The notes: generated from the sequence alone by a model not told the origin. DNA of 64,000 bases from Flavobacteriales bacterium (GCA_020635695.1 JACJZH010000004.1:1-64000), one strand, 5' to 3'; numbered from the stretch's first letter, positions 23,781 through 33,929 are shown. Made by a program: numbers and translations.

Positions 23781-24673
23781 AGCGTTCGCACGGGCTTCTG
23801 CTGGTCGCGGGCCTGCTGCTGCTGGCCGGTTGGCGGGTGCATCCCTGGTTGGCCGTGAACGCGCCCACCGATGCCCGTGTCCTGGCCGTGGAAGGCTGGC
23901 TGCCCACCGATCGGATGCCCGAGGTCGTCACCCTTGCCCGGGAACGGGGAGCGGAACGGATCTATGTGACCGGCACCGAGCGGGTCTTCGCCTACTACAT
24001 CTGGCCCGGGGAACGCCTGGAAATGGACCTCGGGCAGCCTTTCACGGGCACGCTCTCCCTGGACGCCAGCGGCGTGGGTGGTGGCTTCCGGCTGTTGGGT
24101 GATGGGCGAACGCTTCTGGAGCACACCGTGACCGGGACTCCTCAGGTATTCACGACCACCGTCGAGGACCCTGTCCGGGACCTGGAACTGCAGACCCTCC
24201 CGAACGGTGCCTCACCGGACGCGCCGCAGCTCTTCATCAAGGACCTGCACGTGAACGGCACCGACGTGCACCGGAGGATGCGCTCACTAAGGCGCATCAG
24301 GGCCAACGGCGACACCCTGACCGGAACGCCCACCCATGCCGAAGCCGCGGCCGAGGCCCTGATCGCCGCAGGCTGGCCGGCCGACCGGCTGGTGGTGCTG
24401 CCCGTGACGGATGCCGAAGGAGGCCGGAGCGCGGCCAACGCCCAAGCCCTGGCGCAGGCCTTTCGACGGGACGGGATCAACGCCGTGGACCTGGTGACCC
24501 TGGGTGTGCATGCACGCCGTTCCGGTCGCCTGCTGCAACGGGCTTCGGGCGAGGAGGTCCAAGTGGGTGTGATCTCCCTGGCCGACCCGGAATGCCCGGC
24601 AGGTACCTGGTGGCTGCAAGGAAGCGGCTGGGCCAAGGTGGCCAAGGAGCTCGTTGCACTCTGCCGGGACTGA
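23777..24673 (+). CDS. YdcF/DUF218-like envelope protein with an inserted beta domain
   Basis: 298 residues. The N-terminus is a signal anchor (LLLVAGLLLLAGWRVHPWL). The DUF218/YdcF-type fold is split: its first strand (ARVLAVEGWLPTDRMPEVVT) is at residues 33-52, and the rest (THAEAAAEALIAAGWPADRL, RSAANAQALAQAFRRDGIN, VDLVTLGVHARRSGRLLQRA) starts near residue 191. Between lies about 110 residues of beta-rich sequence ending LFIKDLHVNGTD, resembling the calcium-dependent carbohydrate-binding modules that end with I/L.vNG. If right, it is a sugar-recognising relative of ElyC/SanA proteins of envelope polysaccharide biology. It is translationally coupled to the TPR protein before it. Confidence 0.6.
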   Translation: MKRSHGLLLVAGLLLLAGWRVHPWLAVNAPTDARVLAVEGWLPTDRMPEVVTLARERGAERIYVTGTERVFAYYIWPGERLEMDLGQPFTGTLSLDASGVGGGFRLLGDGRTLLEHTVTGTPQVFTTTVEDPVRDLELQTLPNGASPDAPQLFIKDLHVNGTDVHRRMRSLRRIRANGDTLTGTPTHAEAAAEALIAAGWPADRLVVLPVTDAEGGRSAANAQALAQAFRRDGINAVDLVTLGVHARRSGRLLQRASGEEVQVGVISLADPECPAGTWWLQGSGWAKVAKELVALCRD

Positions 24674-24685
24674 CGGCCGGCGACC

Positions 24686-24693
24686 TACCTTGT
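24686..24693 (+). promoter_or_regulatory. -7-like box 4 nt before the DinB gene
   Basis: TACCTTGT ends 4 nt before the ATG at 24698, consistent with a leaderless transcript. Confidence 0.35.
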
Positions 24694-24697
24694 CCTC

Positions 24698-25219
24698 ATG
24701 GAAGCCTTGGTCCGCCCCACGACCGACGAGATGCCCCCCTACCTGGCCGGCTACGTGGCGAAGGCCGAAGGCAATGACCTGCTCCACGCCCTGCAGAAGG
24801 CCTCGGACACGCTATGGGACACCGTGTACCGCATTCCCACGGGCATGGCCGGCCACCGGTACGCGCCGGACAAATGGACCATCCGAGAGCTCTTCCAACA
24901 CCTGGTGGACACCGAACGGGTGTTCCAGTACCGGGCGCTGAGCTTTGCCCGTGGGGACACCACGCCCCTTCCCGGATTCGACGAGAACGCCTGGGCGGCG
25001 GCCTCCCGGGCCGAGGAACGCGAGTTCCACCGGATCCTGCGGGAGCACGACCAGGTGCGCGGGGCGTCGCTGGCCCTGTTCCGCAGCTTCGGACCCGACC
25101 AACTGATGGCCAAGGGCACGGCCGACGGGAAGACCTGCACCGTGCGTACCCTGGGCTGGGCCATCGCCGGACACGTGGTGCACCACATGACCGTGGTGCG
25201 CGAGCGCTATCTTTCGTAG
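24698..25219 (+). CDS. DinB family protein
   Basis: 173 residues. A four-helix metal-binding bundle of the DinB/YfiT class: the first helix has LLHALQKASDTLWDTVYRIP, then YAPDKWTIRELFQHLVDTER (the classic W-x-x-x-E-x-x-x-H with His as metal ligand), and near the end AIAGHVVHHMTVVRERY with the two other His ligands. These proteins are thiol-transferase-like; in bacillithiol producers some (BstA) conjugate bacillithiol to electrophiles. A bacillithiol gene (bshB1) lies in this same window, so that role is plausible but unproven. One base separates it from the next gene's start, so they form an operon. Confidence 0.85.
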   Translation: MEALVRPTTDEMPPYLAGYVAKAEGNDLLHALQKASDTLWDTVYRIPTGMAGHRYAPDKWTIRELFQHLVDTERVFQYRALSFARGDTTPLPGFDENAWAAASRAEEREFHRILREHDQVRGASLALFRSFGPDQLMAKGTADGKTCTVRTLGWAIAGHVVHHMTVVRERYLS

Positions 25220-25220
25220 G

Positions 25221-25685
25221 ATGCGCACCATCCACGACTGGTTCGACGAGTACGGCGAAAGCCACCGGCACCCGACCAACAAGCTGGTGCACTGGGTGTG
25301 CGTGCCCGTGATCTTCTTCAGCGTCATCGGTCTGTTGCGCAGCATTCCCGTGGTGTTCCTCGAAGAACCGATCCGATTGGACATGGCCGGCGTGGTGGTG
25401 CTGCTCGGCCTGCTCTTCTACCTGCGGCTGAGCCTGCGCATGTTCCTGGGCATGTTGCTCTGGTGCCTGTTCTGTCTGTGGGGTACCGCCTGGCTCTCCG
25501 CGCATGCCCCATGGCCCCTCTGGGCCTTGAGCCTGGGCCTGTTCACGGCCGCCTGGATCGGTCAGTTCATCGGGCACAGGATCGAGGGGAAGAAACCGAG
25601 CTTCCTCAAGGACCTGGCCTTCCTGCTGATCGGTCCCGCCTGGTTGATGGGCTTCATCTACCGGCGTTTCGGCATCGCCTACTGA
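25221..25685 (+). CDS. Mpo1-like membrane protein (DUF962)
   Basis: 154 residues. The Mpo1/YGL010w family: four membrane helices and conserved histidines in YGESHRHPTNKLVHWVCVPV (residues 12-31) and WIGQFIGHRIEGKKPSFLKD, near the C-terminus followed by LLIGPAWLMGF. The yeast member is an iron-dependent dioxygenase that removes one carbon from 2-hydroxy fatty acids; the histidine ligands are conserved here, so the bacterial protein may act on hydroxy lipids. It follows the DinB gene by one base and converges on the binding-protein gene with a 7-nt stop overlap (CTACTGA). Confidence 0.85.
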   Translation: MRTIHDWFDEYGESHRHPTNKLVHWVCVPVIFFSVIGLLRSIPVVFLEEPIRLDMAGVVVLLGLLFYLRLSLRMFLGMLLWCLFCLWGTAWLSAHAPWPLWALSLGLFTAAWIGQFIGHRIEGKKPSFLKDLAFLLIGPAWLMGFIYRRFGIAY

Positions 25686-26779
25686 GCCACCTTCCGGAAG
25701 TACACCGGCTGGTGCGCCCCACAGCGTTCCGGGTGGAACAGGCATACCAGGTCCTGCAGCTGAACGTCCGGTTCCAACAGGGCACGCCCGAACAGGTCGC
25801 TGGTCGCGGAATTCGCGGCGAACAACACCCCCTTGGTGAACACCGGCAGGGCCAGCAGCCTCGTATCGTGAAGGGCCAGATCGGAGGGGGTCGGGCCGGG
25901 CTGACCGTGGACCTCCACCACCATGCCCCAGGCATCCGCGTCCCGGCCTTCGACCAGCAGGCGTTCCAGGTCCACGGCCACGTTGTCGGCCCCGGTGCTG
26001 TCCGCGAAGAGCGGTCGTGCCCCGGCATCACGGAGCAGCGTGGCCATGTGGCTTCGCCCTGAAGGCACCCACCACGTACCCTGCCAGGCACTGCCGAAGA
26101 ACACGGAAGGCCCATCGTTCGACCCGACCACCTGCCGTTCGTAGCGCGCTTCGGTCCGGCGGAAGAGGCTGTCGGCCAGCTCCTCGGTGCCCGTCAGCAG
26201 GCCGAAGAAGCGCAGCCACTCCGCCCGTCCCAAGGGGTGGTGTTCCAGGTACTCGGCCACCTGGACCACCGGGGCTGCGCCATCCGGTGGCAGGGCAAGG
26301 GCCTCCCGCCCGAAGGGATAGGCGAGCACGGCCTCCGGCGCCAGGGACACCACCAATTCCCGGTCCATGCCGGCCTCGCCACCCACGTTCCGGATGGAGC
26401 CGGCATCCAGCGCAGCGCGCACTTCGGGTTCCCGCACGCGCTCCACCTCCGCCATGCCCGCGATCGTGGCCACCTGCCCCAGGTCGGCCAGGTAGCTTGC
26501 GTGGGTGGTGCTCAGGAGCACCATGCGTGCCAGCGGAACCTCCAGGACCGCATCGGCCGCCGGCAGACCCTTGGCGGCCTCGCCCAGATCGTAGGTCCCG
26601 GCAGTATCGGACCTCCCCCCGGGCCCGAACACGATGATCCGGCGCTGATCGTTCCGGCGCAGGACGGTGAAGGCCTCGGCATGGACGGGCGCCTCCTCGG
26701 TCCACTGGCCTGTCGTTCGGGGAGGACCCGGATCACACCCGATGAACAGGAGCAGACCAAGCCCGGCGAAGCACCTCAT
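25679..26779 (-). CDS. Iron-siderophore/cobalamin-type ABC substrate-binding lipoprotein
   Basis: 366 residues. A lipoprotein signal with LFIGC at residues 11-15. A class III periplasmic-binding fold: LSTTHASYLADLGQVATIAG, then GGEAGMDRELVVSLAPEAVL (the typical N-E-x-x-LxPDLV stretch), FFGLLTGTEELADSLFRRTE (long hinge helix) and the second lobe (SVFFGSAWQGTWWVPSGRSH). The pattern is that of FhuD/BtuF/FecB-like proteins of Bacteroidota. No ABC permease or TonB receptor is adjacent. Its start overlaps the stop of the S41-like gene (ATGA 26776-26779), so it is the second gene of that operon. Confidence 0.8.
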   Translation of the reverse strand: MRCFAGLGLLLFIGCDPGPPRTTGQWTEEAPVHAEAFTVLRRNDQRRIIVFGPGGRSDTAGTYDLGEAAKGLPAADAVLEVPLARMVLLSTTHASYLADLGQVATIAGMAEVERVREPEVRAALDAGSIRNVGGEAGMDRELVVSLAPEAVLAYPFGREALALPPDGAAPVVQVAEYLEHHPLGRAEWLRFFGLLTGTEELADSLFRRTEARYERQVVGSNDGPSVFFGSAWQGTWWVPSGRSHMATLLRDAGARPLFADSTGADNVAVDLERLLVEGRDADAWGMVVEVHGQPGPTPSDLALHDTRLLALPVFTKGVLFAANSATSDLFGRALLEPDVQLQDLVCLFHPERCGAHQPVYFRKVAQ

Positions 26780-28233
26780 CGGAGCTCCCGGATCAGCTGC
26801 AGCAGGTTGTCCCGGACACTGTCGCGGCCACGGGCCACGGCCGAGACCTCCTGATGGGCCGGGTGGTGCGGCGGTTCGCCATCATCCACTTCACCACGTG
26901 GTGCTCCGTCCCAGAGGTAACGGACCAGGGGCATGCGGAGCACCAGTCCGCTGGCCGGGGCCTTCACATCCAGCGTGCGGCCGCCGCAATAGGCCAGGGC
27001 GTTGGTGCCCGTGGCCTCGCCCACGAGCCGGGCCCTTCCGCTGCGACCGGCCAGGATGCTCAGGGCCGCCCCGGCCTCCCGGGTCCCGCCATCCTGCACG
27101 ATGTACACCTTGCCTCCAAAGGCCTTCCGGACAGGGTCCATCGGTTCCAACCGGGGATCGTCCGGTCGCAGGAGGTAGACCTCGTTGCGGTCCGGGAGAT
27201 ACTGGGCGTTCACACTCGCATAGTAGGCCTCACTGTCGGCGCTCTTCACAAAACCCTTGGGAGGGGACATCGAACGCACGCTCATGCCCTGCACCACACG
27301 GAAGGGCTCCTCCGCGAAGCGGGAAAAGACCTCCTCGGCCATGTGCAGCTCGCGTCCTGCAGCCCCCCGCACATCGATCACCAGCACTTCCACCTCCCGG
27401 TCCCGGAGGTGCGTGTTCAACTCATCGAGGAACCGGTCCGTGCGAATGCCGGCGGCCCGCAATCGGTCCTGATCGAAGGTCTCCAGCCGCAACCAGGTCG
27501 TGGCCAGATCATCGTGATGCACGTAGTGCCAGGGAGTGAGCACATCGGCCTCCAAGGGGCGCATGGAACGATCCATCTCCTCCAGGGTGAGCGACGCGAT
27601 CCGTGTGGTGTGTTCCTCGCCATCCGGGGTGTGGTACCGGATATCGTGTTGGGGGTCACGTCCCACGAAGCGGTCATACAGTTCCGGGAACCGCTCTTCG
27701 ATCATGCGGTCGGCATATCCCGCCCCACAACCGCGGGAGACGATACCAGCCCGCATCCGGCCAAGGACCTCGCCGACCGGAAGGCCGTCGATGGCCAGGA
27801 TGCTACTGCCCGGGGGAATGCTCCCAAACCCCTTCAGCTCATCCTCCAGCACCAGGACCTCCTCACAGACACGCACCTCCAAGGGCAGCAGGAGCACCTG
27901 TTGCCGGTACCAGTCCCGATCGACCCCGGGGTCCTCCAACACGGTGTTCGGATCGCCCAAACGATGAAGCAACGGCTGAATGGCCGCAGCGAACCGTTCG
28001 TGTGCAAGGGGTACCGTGATGGAGCGCGACAGGCTGTCGATGGTCCGGTCCAGTGCGGCGCGGGTCACGTACCGGTAGGGATCGGGATGCGCGGCATGCA
28101 GGGCCTGGCGGAACACCTCCAGGTCCTCCCGCAGGTGCTCCGGGTAGATCAGAGCCCGCTCGCCGTCCTGGGCCCGTACGGGGACCATGAGGCACAGCAG
28201 GATCGGAACGAGCAGCCGCGACACCTGCTTCAC
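26776..28233 (-). CDS. S41-family peptidase-like protein, catalytic serine apparently lost
   Basis: 485 residues from a GTG start. Signal peptide to about residue 21, helical N-terminal domain (LREDLEVFRQALHAAHPDPY), a short PDZ-like segment (PGSSILAIDGLPVGEVLGRM near 140), then the S41 core: VEVLVIDVRGAAGREL and VYIVQDGGTREAGAALSILA, ending GRARLVGEATGTNA. In active S41 enzymes the second block is like TFSAGAALA with Ser as nucleophile; here that position is Glu386, and the D-x-R-N-x-G-G loop reads DVRGAAG. It is probably a pseudo-enzyme used for binding. GTG 28233 is chosen because a perfect TACTTTTG box ends 4 nt before it and no ATG fits. Confidence 0.75.
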   Translation of the reverse strand: MKQVSRLLVPILLCLMVPVRAQDGERALIYPEHLREDLEVFRQALHAAHPDPYRYVTRAALDRTIDSLSRSITVPLAHERFAAAIQPLLHRLGDPNTVLEDPGVDRDWYRQQVLLLPLEVRVCEEVLVLEDELKGFGSIPPGSSILAIDGLPVGEVLGRMRAGIVSRGCGAGYADRMIEERFPELYDRFVGRDPQHDIRYHTPDGEEHTTRIASLTLEEMDRSMRPLEADVLTPWHYVHHDDLATTWLRLETFDQDRLRAAGIRTDRFLDELNTHLRDREVEVLVIDVRGAAGRELHMAEEVFSRFAEEPFRVVQGMSVRSMSPPKGFVKSADSEAYYASVNAQYLPDRNEVYLLRPDDPRLEPMDPVRKAFGGKVYIVQDGGTREAGAALSILAGRSGRARLVGEATGTNALAYCGGRTLDVKAPASGLVLRMPLVRYLWDGAPRGEVDDGEPPHHPAHQEVSAVARGRDSVRDNLLQLIRELR

Positions 28234-28237
28234 GCTG

Positions 28238-28245
28238 CAAAAGTA
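28238..28245 (-). promoter_or_regulatory. Perfect -7 box, 4 nt before a GTG start
   Basis: The minus strand reads TACTTTTG, then GCAG? is not present; the four bases CAGC precede GTG 28233. The spacing supports both the GTG start and a leaderless mRNA. Confidence 0.55.
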
Positions 28246-28256
28246 CGGGGAACGGA

Positions 28257-28298
28257 AAGGGCCCCGGACCCCGGATGAACTCCGGGGACGGGGCCCTT
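28257..28298 (-). terminator. Terminator after pckA
   Basis: A two-tier hairpin: outer 10-bp stem (28257-28266 with 28289-28298, AAGGGCCCCG) and inner 7-bp stem (28269-28275 with 28281-28287) with a 5-nt loop, 24 bp after the pckA stop. On the minus strand it ends CCCTTTCC. It also insulates pckA from the S41 gene promoter. Confidence 0.8.
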
Positions 28299-28321
28299 CG
28301 TGGTGCTCATGGGACCGGCGC

Positions 28322-29935
<1,614 letters not shown>

Positions 29936-29959
29936 GTGTTTGTGGTTGGAATGAGGGGT

Positions 29960-29967
29960 CAAAATTA
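29960..29967 (-). promoter_or_regulatory. Perfect -7 box for pckA
   Basis: The minus strand reads TAATTTTG, 24 nt before the ATG at 29935, giving a leader of about 18 nt. Confidence 0.6.
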
Positions 29968-30000
29968 GGTCCTTTCCCGGTGCCGGGAAGTTGACCCCGG

Positions 30001-30396
30001 TCAGTCGCCCTTCCGAAGGGCCGCCACGAACAAGGCCGCCCACCCGGCGATCAGGCACAGCCCGCCCAGGGGCGTGATGGGCCCCAGCACCGGGGTCCAG
30101 CCCTCCAGCCCCAGAGGACCACGCAGGGCCAGCAGGTACAGCGAGCCGCAGAAGAGCAGCATGCCGGTGAGGAAGAGCGTCCGTACGAGGGCGAAGAAGC
30201 GCCGGGCGATGCGCCCGTCGACCGCCGCGAGTCCCAGCAGGGCCAGGGCATGGTAGAACTGGTAGTTGGCGGCCGTGGTCCAGTTGTGGTAGGCGCGGGC
30301 ATCCACCCGCTGCTCCACCCCGTGGGCCCCGAAGGCGCCAAGGGCCACGGCCAGCATGCCGATGAAGGCCGCCCAGGCGAGGGTGCTGCGCTGCAT
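30001..30396 (-). CDS. DUF423 (YgdD-type) membrane protein
   Basis: 131 residues. Four membrane helices with the family blocks AAFIGMLAVALGAFGAHGVE at the N-terminus and FYHALALLGLA near 47-57; the conserved GAFGAH and YH residues are present. The family is small, inner-membrane and of unknown function. ATG 30396 is chosen over 30429: the box GATCTTTG (30401-30408) ends 4 nt before it and the family N-terminus starts there. The next gene downstream, pckA, has its own promoter. Confidence 0.88.
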   Translation of the reverse strand: MQRSTLAWAAFIGMLAVALGAFGAHGVEQRVDARAYHNWTTAANYQFYHALALLGLAAVDGRIARRFFALVRTLFLTGMLLFCGSLYLLALRGPLGLEGWTPVLGPITPLGGLCLIAGWAALFVAALRKGD

Positions 30397-30428
30397 GGGG
30401 CAAAGATCGGACGGGCGGCCCGAACGCA

Positions 30429-30456
30429 CGAAGCCCCCGCCGGGGCAGGGGCTTCG
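30429..30456 (-). terminator. Terminator of the CsgG/LPP20 operon
   Basis: A 9-bp stem (CGAAGCCCC with GGGGCTTCG, 30429-30437 and 30448-30456) around a 10-nt loop, 18 bp past the stop of the last gene in the operon. Confidence 0.7.
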
Positions 30457-30474
30457 CCAAGGGTCTGGGCTTCC

Positions 30475-31068
30475 TCAGTTGCCGAGCTTGTTCATCTCGG
30501 CCTCGAAGGTCTCCTTGAACTTCTCGTAGTCGTAGTCGATGCGCAGGCGCTCGTCCTGGCTCAGGCGCTCGTTGTAGGCGCTGAGCAGGTCCTGGGCGCT
30601 GAGCTCGATGGCCACGTAGGTCTTGTAGTTGCCGCTGTCGGTCACCTTCATGGTGCGCTCGCAGATGGTCTTGGTGCCGCTGAGCTTCTGGTCCAGCACC
30701 TCGCGGGTGAGGCCCTCGAAACGCTCGGCGACCTCCTCGCGGTTGTTCATCTCGCGGCTGTTCACGTAGTTGTCGATCACGCCCTTGATCTGGGTGTTGA
30801 TCGCGCTGGCCAGTTCGGCACGGGCGTTGGCCATGGCCTTCTTCTTGGCGGTGGCCTGGTCCATGCTCTCGCCCAGGGCGTTGGCTCGGAAGGCCTCGTT
30901 GTTGGTGAAGTACTCCGGACCGGAGCAGAGGACGGTCACCTCCACCTCACCGCTGGGAGCGGGGGTCTCGGTCACTTCCTTCTTCTTCTTGCAGGCGGTC
31001 ATCCCCCCGGCCAACATGAGGGCGGCGAGGATCACCAGCGAGGGGCGGTGGATGTTCATGGTCTTCAT
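30475..31068 (-). CDS. LPP20-like lipoprotein
   Basis: 197 residues. A signal peptide ending at the lipobox MTAC (Cys near residue 26), a short Lys/Glu/Pro linker, then an LPP20-type domain: a 'xxAxxxAxARAELA' helix (ATAKKKAMANARAELASAIN, about residues 73-92), then VIDNYVNSREMNNREEVAER, and the strand YKTYVAIELSAQDLLSAYNE. LPP20 proteins are outer-membrane lipoproteins (for example Helicobacter Lpp20, Vibrio FlgP). It is the last gene of the DUF4476-CsgG-LPP20 unit, 77 bp after the preceding gene and followed by a terminator. Confidence 0.75.
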   Translation of the reverse strand: MKTMNIHRPSLVILAALMLAGGMTACKKKKEVTETPAPSGEVEVTVLCSGPEYFTNNEAFRANALGESMDQATAKKKAMANARAELASAINTQIKGVIDNYVNSREMNNREEVAERFEGLTREVLDQKLSGTKTICERTMKVTDSGNYKTYVAIELSAQDLLSAYNERLSQDERLRIDYDYEKFKETFEAEMNKLGN

Positions 31069-31145
31069 CGGTGGGGGATGTTGGTTCGTTGTCTGAAAGG
31101 GGCTTTGCCAATAGCGTGCCAAACTACGGCACGTCCCGTCATTCC

Positions 31146-32525
31146 TTACATGATCGCGTCCATCATGGCCGGGGCCAGTTCGCGGCGCACCTCCTGCACG
31201 GCCTTCTTGTAGGCCTCCAGGCCGGCCTTGGTGAAGTTGAGCTGCACGCCCTTCACGCCCTGCCGGCCGCCTTCGTAGATCACCTCGCGGCTGCGGCGGT
31301 CGCGGAAGCTGAAACTGATGTCCAGGTAGGCGGTGTAGAAGCCGTTGGAGCTCCCCCCCTCCCGGGTGTTGGCGTTCACCAGCATCAACAGGTCGGCGTC
31401 CTGCTCGCGGTCCACGAAGCGGAAGCCCTTGGTGGAAAGCTCCTCCCGCAGGGCCAGGGCCGCTCCTCCATCGGAGATCGCCTCGCCGAAGTTCTTCTCC
31501 AGGCTCTGCATGTGCACCCGTGGCATGGTGACATCGATCGGCACGCGACGCTCCGGGGTGTTCAGGCTGGCCACGAGCGGGGCGGCAAGCCCGTTGTCGA
31601 GGTCCTCGGGTACCAGGGCCTCCATGTCCAGCCGGACCACCACCTCGGGATTGATCGCGTCCAGTTGGATGCGCTGCACGAGCGTCCGGGCCTGGCCGTC
31701 GCCATCGGTGTTCCGCTTCTCCACCACCTTTCCGGCCGACCCCGGATAGCTCACCACCAGCGGAAGCTGGCGCAGGTCGGCAGCGGTGCCGGTGCCGTCG
31801 AAGCGCGCGGTGATCAACAATTCGCGCTTGAAGCGCCCATCGTAGCCCAGGGCACAACGCTCGGGCAGGATACCGATGCGGACACCGGCCACCGTGCGTT
31901 GCAGCACATCGTAGAGCTCGTTGGCGAGCACCACCTGCCGGCCCTCCACCTCCACCTGGTCGCTCTCGCCCCAGTAGTCCTTGATGGCCAGCAGCGCGCG
32001 GAGGTCGTGCGCCACGGCACCCTTCAGGTCGCCCTCGGAAAGGCTGGTGCGGGCCCTGGCATAGAGGTCGGTGGCCTGGTCCATGGCGCGCTGCTTGCGC
32101 TCGGCCTTGATGCGGGCGTGCTCGGCCTTGCTGAGGCGGTAGTAGGTCCAGTACTCGTGTTCGTTCTCCCAGGTATCGACCAGCTCGAAGCCCTCCAACT
32201 GCTCGCTGGTGCTGGTGCGGATGTTGCTGGTGAAGGACTCGCTGAAGCTGGTCTTCCGGTCCAGGGTGTACAGCAGGCTGTTGCCCTCCACCCGCACGCT
32301 GATCTCGCTGGCGAGGTCGTTGAGCGCGTTCTTCTTGGCGGTCTCCTGGAAATCGGGGCGTGCCTTGGCCGCCAGCCCCACGCCCACGTAGTAGGCATCG
32401 CTCACAGGGCGTGAACCCACCCAGGAAGGGCGGGCCGGAGCGGCGGGCGGCGGAGTGGTGACCACGGGTTCCGCACCCTTGCATCCGGCCACCAGGGCCA
32501 GTCCGATCAGCAGCGTCCGCATCAT
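31146..32525 (-). CDS. LPP20 family lipoprotein, large
   Basis: 459 residues. Lipobox LVAGC at residues 11-15, a proline-rich linker, then a typical LPP20 N-terminal domain (RPSWVGSRPVSDAYYVGVGL; QETAKKNALNDLASEISVRV; YWTYYRLSKAEHARIKAERK). The rest carries a TPR-like segment (SLSEGDLKGAVAHDLRALLA) and beta-rich domains that end in a FlgO/CsgG-like strand set (TKGFRFVDREQDADLLMLVN; GFYTAYLDISFSFRDRRSRE). Outer-membrane lipoprotein facing the periplasm or the surface. Start overlaps the CsgG stop by ATGA (32522-32525), so synthesis is coupled. Confidence 0.8.
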   Translation of the reverse strand: MMRTLLIGLALVAGCKGAEPVVTTPPPAAPARPSWVGSRPVSDAYYVGVGLAAKARPDFQETAKKNALNDLASEISVRVEGNSLLYTLDRKTSFSESFTSNIRTSTSEQLEGFELVDTWENEHEYWTYYRLSKAEHARIKAERKQRAMDQATDLYARARTSLSEGDLKGAVAHDLRALLAIKDYWGESDQVEVEGRQVVLANELYDVLQRTVAGVRIGILPERCALGYDGRFKRELLITARFDGTGTAADLRQLPLVVSYPGSAGKVVEKRNTDGDGQARTLVQRIQLDAINPEVVVRLDMEALVPEDLDNGLAAPLVASLNTPERRVPIDVTMPRVHMQSLEKNFGEAISDGGAALALREELSTKGFRFVDREQDADLLMLVNANTREGGSSNGFYTAYLDISFSFRDRRSREVIYEGGRQGVKGVQLNFTKAGLEAYKKAVQEVRRELAPAMMDAIM

Positions 32526-33904
32526 GGCAGTTTGGAGGCCAGGTCCTGGCGTACGGCCTCGGCCACGGTGTTGCTGGTCTTGCGCAGCAGGTCGTTGCTG
32601 ATCACCGAGATGGGCTTCATCTCGCGGCTGGCGCTCAGCAGTCCGGCCAGCTCACTGCGGGCGTTCCGTGCGGTGTTCACCAGGCCGTTCCGTTCCGGGA
32701 ACAGGTTCTCCCGGTTCCCCTGGTAGTCGGCGTAATAGATGTGGTCCGTGCTGCTGTCCTCCACGATGCGGGAGAGCAGCACCTCACCGGTCTCCAGGGA
32801 GACGAGCTTGTAGCTGAACGAGACGCTGACCCGGTCCTGCCGGTAGTACTCGGCATACTTCACCGGCTTGTACTTGGTCTCGTAGTAATACTTGCCCGTC
32901 TCGGAGTTCAGCTGACGTACGCGGTAGCTTTCGAATCCGGTCTTGGTACTGCGCTGCAGCTGTCCGGGCTCCTCGCGGTAGTCGATCACGTTGCCCATGA
33001 GCACGGCCTGCGCGCCCATCAGGTTGCCCACCTGCACGGCCGTGGCCTCGTCCACGACACCACTGAGCCCCAGGCGCTGTTCCTCCAGGATGCGGTCGAT
33101 GTTCTCGCGGTCCACGACCTTGATGAAGGGATCGTCCAGTTCCGTGAGCGCCGTGGTGGCGTAGGCCTGCACCCGTGCGGCCATCTCCTTCTGGCGCACC
33201 GAGCTGGTGAAGGGCAGCACACCGATGGAATAGCGACCGAGGGTCACTGCCTGATCGCGCAGCTCCCGGGCGTCCTTGTAACCCGCGTCCTTGGCCACCA
33301 CCTTGTCCAGCTCGTCGTAGGCCTTGCGGTAGTGACCGCCCTCCAGATCGGCCTTGCCCTGCCGGTAGAGCGGCTCCAGGTAGGCCAGGGCCTGCAGGCT
33401 GTTGGCGTCCTTGTAGTCCGGCTCCAGCTTGGCGATCTCGGCGAAGGTGGCCTCGGCACCTTTGAAGTCCTGCTTCTCCAGCAGGCTCTGCCCCCGCTCG
33501 TAGAGTTCCACCAGGAACTCCCCCTTCACCTCCTCGAAATCACGCTTGTAGTGATCGGGGATCTCCAGTTGCACACCGACCCGCCGGGCACGCTCCAGGT
33601 AGGACTTGCCATCGAGGTAGGCATCGACGGCCTCGCGCTTCTGTCCGCCCATGCTGAACGCCTTGAAGAAGTTGCTCAGCTTGTCGTCCAGGACCTGTTG
33701 ACCGGTCTTCTTGAGGCCGATGGTGGCGTCGATGTTCTTGTTGTTGCGCACCAGGGCCTGGTAGTAGAAGTCGGCCGCCTCGGAGTACATGCCGGCCTCA
33801 TCGAGCTTGTCCGCCTTCTTCGAGTAGGACTTCGACCCGGAACAACCGGCCATGAGCAGGACGGCTGCCAGTCCGAGCATCAGGTGGATGTGTGGGGTAC
33901 GCAT
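32522..33904 (-). CDS. CsgG-like lipoprotein with N-terminal TPR region
   Basis: 460 residues. Lipobox LLMAGC (residues 16-21). Residues 30-220 are TPR-like (YSEAADFYYQALVRNNKNID; GAEATFAEIAKLEPDYKDAN). Residues 225-400 are a CsgG/HfaB-type domain: SIGVLPFTSSVRQKEMAARV, TTALTELDDPFIKVVDREN, IDRILEEQRLGLSGVVDEAT, VGNLMGAQAVLMGNVIDYRE and VSVSFSYKLVSLETGEVLLS. In curli systems CsgG makes a nonameric pore in the outer membrane; here curli subunits (csgA/B/E/F) are absent. ATG 33904. Its partners in the operon are a DUF4476 protein and two LPP20 lipoproteins. Confidence 0.85.
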   Translation of the reverse strand: MRTPHIHLMLGLAAVLLMAGCSGSKSYSKKADKLDEAGMYSEAADFYYQALVRNNKNIDATIGLKKTGQQVLDDKLSNFFKAFSMGGQKREAVDAYLDGKSYLERARRVGVQLEIPDHYKRDFEEVKGEFLVELYERGQSLLEKQDFKGAEATFAEIAKLEPDYKDANSLQALAYLEPLYRQGKADLEGGHYRKAYDELDKVVAKDAGYKDARELRDQAVTLGRYSIGVLPFTSSVRQKEMAARVQAYATTALTELDDPFIKVVDRENIDRILEEQRLGLSGVVDEATAVQVGNLMGAQAVLMGNVIDYREEPGQLQRSTKTGFESYRVRQLNSETGKYYYETKYKPVKYAEYYRQDRVSVSFSYKLVSLETGEVLLSRIVEDSSTDHIYYADYQGNRENLFPERNGLVNTARNARSELAGLLSASREMKPISVISNDLLRKTSNTVAEAVRQDLASKLP

Positions 33905-33929
33905 GATGAAGCAGGTTTTGGGTCCCGGC

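Noticed and set aside
30475..32484. Single 669-residue protein joining LPP20 regions
   Set aside because: Upstream part is a wrong-frame reading of the large LPP20 gene; the small lipoprotein has a clear signal peptide at 31068.
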